Shown here: positions 55,497 through 64,000 of the stretch, one piece after another
Position numbering within the stretch: the stretch's first letter is position 1
Layout of the letters: each line of letters starts with the position of its first letter
Assembly (NCBI RefSeq): GCF_032854445.1
Contig: NC_088296.1
Coordinates: 27,957,064-28,021,063, forward strand
DNA: 64,000 nucleotides
Direction of reading: 5' to 3'
DNA from: Liolophura sinensis
Taxonomy: Eukaryota; Mollusca; Polyplacophora; Chitonida; Chitonidae
The notes under the pieces: generated by a model
What the model saw: the letters and a program-made list of their open reading frames with translations, nothing else
Databases searched by the model: none
What the model was told of the DNA's origin: nothing
Translations under genes and position numbers: made by a program

Positions 55497-55795
55497 GATC
55501 CAGGGTCAATCCTGGGTCGAGTCACACCTAATACTTTAAAAGAGGAAGTTGTAACTTCCTCGCTTGACTTTCAGCATGAAGGGGATATTGCAACGACTGG
55601 TTGACTCGTAGCAGTATAATGGCTCGGGTGGGACAGCTTACCTGCCTTCGTTAAGTCGTCTCAGTGAAACAGTACTAGATAGAAGATCGTTAAAAATCCT
55701 TCATGCGACACATTACATGCAGCCTAAGGACTCCTTCGTAGTCATATGACTGAAAAATTGTTAAGTACGACGTTAAATCCCAAGCACTCACTCAC
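55497..55795 (+). mobile_element. SINE family 2, head-truncated but otherwise complete
   Basis: Starts at GATCCAGGGTCAATCCTGGG and runs through TCACACCTAATACTTTAAAA, GCAACGACTGGTTGACTCG and CTCCTTCGTAGTCATATGAC to GTACGACGTTAAATCCCAAG and a CACTCACTCACTT tail. Contains about 60 bases (around 55,610-55,665) absent from 187-468. Confidence 0.8.
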
Positions 55796-57261
55796 TTACA
55801 TCACAACTGGACATTGCCGGTTAGAGACATGACATCGATATTCCACTTGTACCAACTGTTTGGTTGGGAATTATCTTAGTGATAGATTAGCCTTACATAG
55901 ATCTACCTTTGCTTACACTCCAGTAGAGCCAAACACCGTTAGATTCACTTTTCTTGGGGTAGTGCCAGAGTTTGCACCTCAGGCCAGGCACGAACCGATG
56001 GCACAATCGTGCACATTCTCGGGATTTAAATCGGTACGAAAAAGGTTCAACGGTATCGGGTTACACGACAAACACCGATACGGCCATGTTAAACTGATAT
56101 CCCCTACAGTACACGCGTCGTTCCCTACCGTTCGCTTTACGTCACTGCCACCTCTAGTAAATTTTATACAGAAATCTCGAACAACGCCGAGATCACGAGG
56201 CAGGGAATGATGTGATGAGGCAGGAAGTGATTTCAGAAAACACAAACAATCAACCTTTGTCTTAAAATACCTTTTACACATGCATCCTCTTTATCTATAG
56301 TATATATATGTGTTGCCCTTCCTATGGTCTGGTGCAATGTAGGGCTGTAACACAGACGAGACGAGACAAATTATTTAGATGGCATAGGACTTTTAATAGA
56401 AGATGGCGAACAACCAGTCTCAATACAACGTATACAATGATATCACATCATAATTCCGGACAGAGTATTTCCCCCTGAATTAGAATGTCCTTGAGAGTTG
56501 CCTCCCTTGAATCGCTACAATCACTAGCGGGTTTATGTACACCCGTTCGAACATTGACTGAATTAAGTCACTTTGTTACACATGTAACTACACTGACCTC
56601 TTAAGGTTACTTGTATCATGAATACAAATGCATCAAAAACTATGAACTCTGCCATACTAGTGTAGCATTATATCTCAGACCAGTCTCATCCTCCCAATCA
56701 ACCAATCAGAACGATCGTTTCTCTCAGTGTCCACGCACATGTTGGGGATTCCCCTCCTGTGTAACACCTAAGATTTATGCCCCTTAGAACAACATTGCTA
56801 ATTACCTACTATCGCTACATATGTACAACATGATTGTAACCAAAACCCTATTGATGAATGCTAATTAAATAGTCACAAGTTACTAGTTCAAAAACTAGTT
56901 TGTCAAGGATACTCCATCAAACGCCTTCATTCTAAGTTTCTCAAATTTTACGATGAGTATAACACTCTCGTTGGCAGGTATTGACAGAGCGTTCAGAATC
57001 TCTGGCGATCTGCATTGTGATCAACCACATAGACGGCGCTGTTATCCCTATGTACATATCTATCACGTACATGGTATTTAACAACATAGATGGCAAGTGT
57101 GATCGTCTATCTTGTATGTCATGTGTAACATCATAGATGGCGCCTCTTGTAGTATGAGATATTTACATATTAACGCAAAAGACGTAATCGTCCGTTACTT
57201 TTGAATCACAGTATGATCGGTTAGGGTCTGTAACGCTTGTCATTTTCAAACTGTATAATAC
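55796..57261 (+). other. Intergenic; relative of the hairpin element at about 56,010-56,075
   Basis: CACATTCTCGGGATTTAAAT and GGTATCGGGTTACACGA match the loop and right arm of the hairpin at 8,123-8,249. An open frame (55,860-56,210) over it is not recognisable. No gene supported. Confidence 0.45.
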
Positions 57262-57645
57262 TGCTTAATCTGGGGCTAGGGGCCGTAAAGGTAGCCATGC
57301 TCATTACATCAGCATGATACAATTGTGAACAGTTGCAATTAAAGCGCGACTGAGATACTTGTTTAATTGTTATTTTACCTGGAACTCCTTCACGGACCAC
57401 CAATTGGAACTTTGATATGGTTCGTGCCTGGAATATTCATTGTCTGCCCGTCATCATTGAAAACTGATGACCGCTTCTCTCTTGTGTGTTACCGGCTTCA
57501 TTTCTTATTTGTATAATTTCTTACATACCTTTGTCTTTGGGAGCTAGTGTTAAACGTTGTTTTGGAAATGGATCTTGCGATTATCGACTTGGAACGCCTT
57601 TTACGGACTACGAATGGTATATGAATGTCGGACATGACGCTTATA
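57262..57645 (+). repeat. Free copy of the block found inside the Ty3-like RT
   Basis: TGCTTAATCTGGGGCTAGGG to GACATGACGCTTATAT matches the reverse complement of about 15,810-16,185 with moderate divergence, but no RT, integrase or gag sequence flanks it here. Confidence 0.75.
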
Positions 57646-58281
57646 TTATATAAACATGCATACGTGCGTCTCACAGACTCCAAAGGTCAGCCTTGTCTAA
57701 TTGTGACAGTGATGTGAAGCGAAAGATAGAGAGCAACGCATGCGATGTAAAGAGTATATGTTAATCCCTTAAACAATGTCGCCTCCGGTTTGTGGAGAGT
57801 GCCGAACGTCTGTCACCTTAACCTAATTCATTTTGAAGCCTATTTCTCACGTACAGCAAAACAGTTATGTGAGAAACACAATCCCATATTCGTGTTCATT
57901 TCATATGAAAAAAAAATGATACCATCACTGAATATTAACATAATGGATGTTGGAGGCCAGTGGCTTTTCAGTGTCTCCACGAGGAAAACGGGAAGTTGGC
58001 CAACAGTTGCAAACAGATACGCTAAACGTGTGGACTAAATTGCAAAGTACACAATATTAACTTCCGCAAACTTTTCATGTATTTATTACTGTTTATAACT
58101 AACTGACTCCATACATACATGTACATATATGTGTGTGTTTATTCTGAAGGCACAGCGTTTTACTCTGTGAATCCCAGTGTTCTATACTACCGGAAATAGT
58201 AATATCATAAAATATCACAGCCACGACAGACTCAGTGAATGTGTATTACACCATCTAGACTTCACACGTCATCATACAGCC
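57646..58281 (+). other. Region upstream of the second gene
   Basis: No clear TATA box or exon recognised. It presumably holds the promoter and 5' untranslated region of the Ig gene starting at 58,282. Confidence 0.35.
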
Positions 58282-58318
58282 ATGGAGATAACAAGGAAAC
58301 TAGTCTTGTATGCATTTG
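58282..58318 (+). CDS. First coding exon of an Ig-domain gene (signal peptide)
   Basis: ATG in a good context (G at -3, G at +4), encoding MEITRKLVLYAF and ending in phase 1 at GTGAGT. Joined to the exon at 62,366, the N-terminus has a basic start (Arg-Lys) and a hydrophobic core LVLYAFALPFLVFCA, a typical signal peptide. Start chosen because no upstream ATG is in frame within the visible exon and the exon pairs in phase with the Ig exon. Confidence 0.7.
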
Positions 58319-58613
58319 GTGAGTATGTGTGTCCTGTGAGTGTACATGTATTTGTAACGTGTACATGACCTCTTGTGTACTGAAGACAACCATCTGCACT
58401 ACCTCATTTGCAATACTTCATTCTGTACATTGAGTGTGATAGTACACGTATCACAGATGTTTCGTTTTGAAAGCCCAGTGATCCTGTGTCTGTACGTGTA
58501 TTGGTATATTAGGCAAAAGTTATTCCCGTAATGGACTGCTGTGTTCTTTGCATTGCCCGTTTCGAAATATCTCCTGCAACTTCAGAGCTGGCTAATGGGT
58601 GTCAAGATCGCAC

Positions 58614-61600
58614 TTCCACTGTTGTCCACGTGTGGTATGGTGGAAGATAAAGATTCTGGGAATGTCTGTCACTTCGCACATCCACTGTTGCCCCCGGTGT
58701 GATATGGTGGAAGATAAAGATTCTGGGAATGTCTGTCATTTCGCACATCCACTGTTGTCCACGTGTGGCATGGTGGAAGATAAAGATTCTGGGAATGTCT
58801 GTCAGTTCGCACTTCTACTGTTGTCCACATGTGGTATGGTGGAAGATAAAGATTCTGGGAATGTCTGTCATTTTGCACTTCCATTGTTATCCACGTGTGG
58901 TATGGTGGAAGATAAAGATTCTGGGAATGTCTGTCAGTTCGAACTCCCACTGTTGTCCCCTGTGTGATATGGTGGAAGATAAAGATTCTGGGAATGTCTG
59001 TCAGTTAGCACTTCCACTGTTGTCCACGTGTGGTATGGTGGAAGATAAAGATTCTGGGAATGTCTGTCAGTTCGAACTTCCACTGTTGTCCCCTGTGCGA
59101 TATGGTGGAAGATAAAGATTCTGGGAATGTCTGTCAGTTAGCACTTCCACTGTTCTCCACGTGTGGTATGGTGGAAGATAAAGATTCTGGGAATGTCTGT
59201 CAGTTCGCACTTCCACTGTTGTCCATTTGTGGTATGGTGGAAGATAAAGATTCTGGGAATGTCTGTCAGTTCGAACTTCCACTGTTGTCCACGTGTGATA
59301 TGGTGGAAGATAAAGACTCTGGGAATGTCTGGCATTTCACACTCTCACTGTTGTCCACGTGTGGCATGGTGGAAGATAAAGATTCTGGGAATGTCTGTCA
59401 GTTAGCACTTCCACTGTTGTCCACGTGTGGTATGGTGGAAGATAAAGATTCTGGGAATGTCTGTCAGTTCGAACTTCCACTGTTGTCCCCTGTGTGATAT
59501 GGTGGAAGATAAAGATTCTGGGAATGTCTGTCAGTTAGCACTTCCACTGTTGTCCACGTGTGGCATGGTGGAAGATAAAGATTCTGGGAATGTCTGTCAG
59601 TTAGCACTTCCACTGTTGTCCACATGTGGTATGGTGGAAGATAAAGATTCTGGGAATGTCTGTCACTTCGCACATCCACTGTTGCCCCCGGTGTGATATG
59701 GTGGAAGATAAAGATTCTGGGAATGTCTGTCATTTCGCACTTCCACTGTTGTCCACATGTGGTATGGTGGAAGATAAAGATTCTGGGAATGTCTGTCATT
59801 TTGCACTTCCATTGTTATCCACGTGTGGTATGGTGGAAGATAAAGATTCTGGGAATGTCTGTCAGTTCGAACTCCCACTGTTGTCCCCTGTGTGATATGG
59901 TGGAAGATAAAGATTCTGGGAATGTCTGTCAGTTAGCACTTCCACTGTTGTCCACGTGTGGTATGGTGGAAGATAAAGATTCTGGGAATGTCTGTCAGTT
60001 CGAACTTCCACTGTTGTCCCCTGTGCGATATGGTGGAAGATAAAGATTCTGGGAATGTCTGTCAGTTAGCACTTCCACTGTTCTCCACGTGTGGTATGGT
60101 GGAAGATAAAGATTCTGGGAATGTCTGTCAGTTCGCACTTCCACTGTTGTCCCATTTGTGGTATGGTGGAAGATAAAGATTCTGGGAATGTCTGTCAGTT
60201 CGAACTTCCACTGTTGTCCACGTGTGATATGGTGGAAGATAAAGACTCTGGGAATGTCTGGCATTTCACACTCTCACTGTTGTCCACGTGTGGCATGGTG
60301 GAAGATAAAGATTCTGGGAATGTCTGTCAGTTCGCACTTCCACTGTTGTCCACGTGTGGTATGGTGGAAGATAAAGATTCTGGGATTGTCTGTCAGTTCG
60401 CACTTCCACTGTTGTCCACGTGTGGTATGGTGGAAGATAAAGATTCTGGGATTGTCTGTCAGTTCGCACTTCCACTGTTGTCCACGTGTGGTATGGTGGA
60501 AGATAAAGATTTTGGGAATGTCTGTCATTTCGCACTTCCACTGTTGTCCACGTGTGGTATGGTGGAAGATAAAGATTTTGGGAATGTCTGGCATTTTACA
60601 CTTTCACTGTTGTCCCCTGTGTGGCATGGTGGAAGATAAAGATTCTGGGATTGTCTGTCAGTTCGCACTTCCACTGTTGTCCACATGTGGTATGGTGGAA
60701 GATAAAGATTCTGGGAATGTCTGTCAGTTTGCACTTTCACTGTTGTCCACGTGTGGTATGGTGGAAGATAAAGATTTTGGGAATGTCTGTCATTTCGCAC
60801 TTCAACTGTTGTCCACGTGTGATATGGTGGAAGATAAAGATTCTGGGAATGTCTGTCAGTTCGCACTTCCACTGTTGTCCACGTGTGTCAGTTCGCACTT
60901 CCACTGTTGTCCACGTGTGATATGGTGGAAGATAAAGATTCTGGGAATGTCTGTCATTTCGCACTTCCACTGTTGTCCACGTGTGGCATGGTGGAAGATA
61001 AAGATTCTGGGAATGTCTGTCAGTTCGCACTTCCACTGTTGTCCACATGTGGTATGGTGGAAGATAAAGATTCTGGGAATGTCTGTCAATTCGCACTTTT
61101 ACTGTTGTCCACGTGTGGTATGGTGGAAGAAAAAGATTCTGGGAATTTCTGTCAGTTCGAACTTCCACTGTTGTCCACGTGTGTCAGTTCGCACTTCCAC
61201 TGTTGTCCACGTGTAGTATGGTGGAAGATAAAGATTCTGGGAATGTCTGTCAGTTCGCACTTCCACTGTTGTCCACGTGTGTCAGTTGGCACTTCCGCTG
61301 TTGTCCACGTGTGTCAGTTCACACTTTTACTGTTGTCCACGTGTGGTATGGTAGAAGAAAAAGATTCTGGGAATGTCTGGCATTTTACACTTTCACTGTT
61401 GTCCACGTGTGGTATGGTGGAAGATAAAGATTCTGGGAATGTCTGTCAGTTCGCACTTTCATTGTTGTCCACGTGTGATATTGTGGAAGATAAAGATTCT
61501 GGGAATGTCTGTCAGTTCGCACTTCCACTGTTGTCCACGTGTGTCAGTTCGCACTTCCACTGTTGCCCACGTGTGTCAGTTCATACTTTCACTGTTGTCC

Positions 61601-62240
61601 CCTGTGTGATATGGTGGAAGATAATGACTCTGGGAATGTCTGTCAGTTAGCACTTCCACTGTTGGCCACGTGTGGTATGGTGGAAGATAAAGATTCTGGG
61701 AATGTCTGTCATTTCGCACTTCCACTGTTCTCCACGTGTGGCATGGTGGAAGATAAAGATTCTGGGATTGTCTGTCAGTTCGCACTTCCACTTTTGTCCA
61801 CATGTGGTATGGTGGAAGATAATGATTCTGGGAATGTCTGTCATTTCGCACTTCAACTGTTGTCCACGTGTGGTATGGTGGAAGATAAAGATTCTGGGAA
61901 TGTCTGTCAGTTCGAACTTCCACTGTTATCCACGTGTGGTATGGTGGAAGATAAAATTTCTGGGAATGTCTGTCATTTCGCACTTCCACTGTTGTCCACG
62001 TGTGGTATGGTGGAAGATAAAGATTCTGGGAATGTCTGTCAGTTTGAACTTCCACTGCTGTGCACGTGTGGTATGGTGGAAGAAAAAGATTCTGGAAATG
62101 TCTCAGTTCGAACTTCCACTGTTGTCCACGTGTGATATGGTGGAAGATAAAGATTCTGGGAATGTCTGTCAGTTCACACTTTCACTGTTGTCCACATGTG
62201 GTAAGGTGGAAGTAAAAGATTCTGGGAATGTCTCACTTGA
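58614..62240 (+). repeat. 66-bp minisatellite, about 50 units, in intron 1 of the Ig gene
   Basis: Unit: TGTGGTATGGTGGAAGATAA, AGATTCTGGGAATGTCTGTC, AGTTCGCACTTCCACTGTTG, TCCACG. Truncated 30-bp units (TGTCAGTTCGCACTTCCACT ... CCACG) occur in the right half. Most units contain AGATAA and CACGTG. Blocks repeat at offsets of 994 and then 928 bp, that is 15 and 14 units. Open frames up to 352 codons arise because 66 and 30 are divisible by three; some units have one extra base (CCCCTGTGTGAT), so no frame is kept. Confidence 0.97.
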
Positions 62241-62365
62241 CTATATTGACCACATTATTTGAATGTGAAAAAACCGGATTGAGTCAAAACCCCTCGTACT
62301 TAAACACAGCACACAACTAGAATATGAGCCAAGATTTTGACACCGGCCGTTTCTTTCATTTGCAG

Positions 62366-62686
62366 CATTACCGTTTCTGGTTTTTTGTGCTACCTGTACA
62401 TATGTTGTGTGGGAAGGTGACACAGTTCTTCTAAAATGTGGCACTGGGGATTCCGTTGAGAATTCATTCACGACTTGGTGCAAGATAGACGCAAATATGA
62501 CCTGCAAAATATTCCTATATGGTGAACCTTCGTTAACACTCACCAATCCACCTTGGACTTCTACAGATGTGAAGTTGGTAGACGGAAACTCGTTATACAT
62601 CACATCGGCATCGTATCCAAGAGACAATGGCACTTTTCATTGTTCTTCTGGTCAGGTTGACAAATCTATGGAGCTTGTCGTCTTTG
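62366..62686 (+). CDS. V-type Ig domain exon of the second gene
   Basis: 321 bp, phase 1-1, acceptor TTTCATTTGCAG and donor GTGAGT. After the rest of the signal peptide it reads WEGDTVLLKCGTGDS (strand B Cys), FTTWCKID (strand C Trp), MTCKIFLYG, DVKLVDGNSLYIT and DNGTFHCSSG (D-x-G-x-F-x-C with strand F Cys). A second Cys pair sits in W-C-K...T-C-K, as in pIgR/CD300-type V domains. Sequons NMT and NGT. Probably the ligand-binding part of a secreted or membrane receptor whose remaining exons lie past the window. Confidence 0.85.
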
Positions 62687-62879
62687 GTGAGTAATGATGT
62701 GTTGATCAGATCTATATCTCTTGTACATAAGGTGAACGCTGAACCAAAGTCTATTGCTTTCTGATAAGGACATAGGAATAAAGCACAAGGAAAGTGAACA
62801 TTTGTACAGAGTCTGTCTCTTATTCTAACATGTGTATGCAACGCAAACAGCCATTGTGCTAACTGTTAGCGAAGTAACT
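62687..62879 (+). other. Intron 2 of the Ig gene, 5' part
   Basis: No further exon of the Ig gene was recognised between 62,687 and the window end. Confidence 0.4.
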
Positions 62880-63003
62880 ATTCATTTATTTATGTATTTG
62901 TTTGCTTGGGTTTACAATCTATTTATTCATACGACGGTGGCCAGCATTAGGTAGGGGGAAACCGACCAGAGCCTCCGGGAAACTCTTGACCATCCGCAGG
63001 TTG
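62880..63003 (-). mobile_element. SINE family 1, diverged 3' fragment
   Basis: Plus-strand TTTATTTATGTATTTG (tail), then GACGGTGGCCAGCATTAGGT and ACCATCCGCAGGTTG. Head missing, strongly diverged. Confidence 0.7.
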
Positions 63004-63689
63004 GTGGTAATACTGGAGAAATTGTGAGCACGGAAGTGACTGAATATATTGCCAGTTTCAGTGTTCACTATTTCTTTGTCTGATGATCTTCTTTTTCTTC
63101 TCTTAGCCTTTCAGATATGTACATGTGTGCTTTTCAGATATGTACATATATGGCCAGTAATACACTCAAGTTGTATCAACACTGTCCTATGACTCAGTAC
63201 ACTGACAGTCTCGCCGGCTGATCTATCTAGTTCATGATTAGTATATTATCATTAGCTCTTAATTCAAACTTCCTTATGTTAGGTGTATGTAATCTCTCAA
63301 CAGGCGATTAAATTCATCGCAATATCCCTGCTGGTTGTCATGGTTACTGAATTTAAATATCTTTTTTCTGCAAGTAGCCGTGCTATATTTTGTAAACCAA
63401 TGGTTCCATTACAGTGTTACATCACTGCAGTATGTGCTTAGCACATGCATGTACAAACAGCACACATTGATAATTAGTAAAGGCCATTCTTCAACTGTCC
63501 ACTCTATACTGTCAGACTCATCGACATCAGAGATTAAGTATTTAACAAAATGGCTTGTAAACTCTCAGACAGCGATGAATCTGACAAAAAAATAAAAGAA
63601 AGAAATACGAACACTTATGGCCAAATAGCAATCAACACAAATCTGTTCTCCACAACATGCACCTTCTTCATTTCGTGTATTTCGGCTTC

Positions 63690-63960
63690 CAAACAACTTC
63701 TGTTTTCTCAACATTGATTTCAAACCTGCAAATATCTACAATATTCTTCATAAGTGTTTAACAGTTTTTTGTAATTCTCTCGTGACGCCGCCATCAACAC
63801 AATATCATCCGCATATAATAAGGTGAATGGTTCCATGCACGTGTCGTTTGTCCGGATTGTTACTCCATTACACCCTATGCCGTCAAAATACGCTTCCAAA
63901 TCATTTGACAAAACAGAGAATAAGGGAGAAAGATTTTCCTCTTGCCCAACATCGTTCATA
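63690..63960 (-). pseudogene. LINE reverse transcriptase fragment
   Basis: The minus strand reads GQEENLSPLF, then NDLEAYFDGIGCNG, FTLLYADDIVLMAASRENY with intact YADD, and YEEYCRYLQV. After one frame change INVEKTEVV follows, the usual VN..KT.VV block after YADD. A different type from the LINE at 43,455. Continues toward or past the window end. Confidence 0.82.
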
Positions 63961-64000
63961 CAAGGGAAGTACCCTGCTTTTTCTTGTTAACTTGTACATA

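Noticed and set aside
55860-56210. 116-codon plus-strand frame
   Set aside because: It overlaps a relative of the hairpin element and matches no known protein.
58614-62240. CRISPR-like array
   Set aside because: Units are directly adjacent without unique spacers, and the context is an animal intron.
58599-62262. Long plus- and minus-strand open frames (up to 352 codons) encoding 22-residue repeats
   Set aside because: They follow from the 66-bp period, which is divisible by three. Several frames on both strands are open at once, and units with one extra base shift the frame, so no frame is maintained.

Overview
This is a eukaryotic, animal-type window: small coding exons with GT/AG borders sit in long AT-rich introns, surrounded by SINEs, LINE fragments, Ty3-type retroelements and large minisatellites. 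Two tRNA-derived SINE families of a kind I associate with molluscs and other lophotrochozoans recur throughout, so a mollusc-like invertebrate is my inference; species cannot be read from the sequence.

Region 1 (1 to about 42,260, + strand) reads best as the 3' part of one very long gene. Twelve well-formed exons of exactly 99 bp, each one 33-residue ankyrin repeat with phase 0 borders (the first is cut by the window edge), are followed by a transmembrane exon, an Ig-like exon, a linker exon, a second transmembrane exon and cytoplasmic-tail exons ending in a stop at 41,882-41,884 and AATAAA at 42,250. All intron phases agree across the chain. The predicted product is ankyrin repeats - TM - Ig - TM - tail, an architecture I do not recognise.

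Region 2 (about 6,063-30,441), inside the same gene, is a tandem segmental duplication of about 12 kb (copy A 6,063-18,008; copy B 18,038-30,441). Each copy carries three ankyrin exons, decayed exons, two minisatellites, a SINE fragment and a dead Ty3/gypsy-like element on the minus strand. The right breakpoint lies in a SINE. Several minisatellites differ in length between the copies.

Region 3 (about 42,270-58,280) is intergenic and rich in repeats: a broken LINE with gag-like, endonuclease, RT and RNase H parts, two full-length SINEs, a type B DNA polymerase fragment of Polinton/Maverick type, another LINE RT fragment and several dispersed repeats.

Region 4 (58,282 to the end, + strand) is the 5' end of a second gene: a signal-peptide exon, a 4.0-kb intron filled by a 66-bp minisatellite of about 50 units, then a V-type Ig exon. 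The rest of this gene lies beyond the window, which ends in a minus-strand LINE RT fragment.

Most long open frames here (in the minisatellites and TA repeats) are artefacts of repeat periods and were not annotated.
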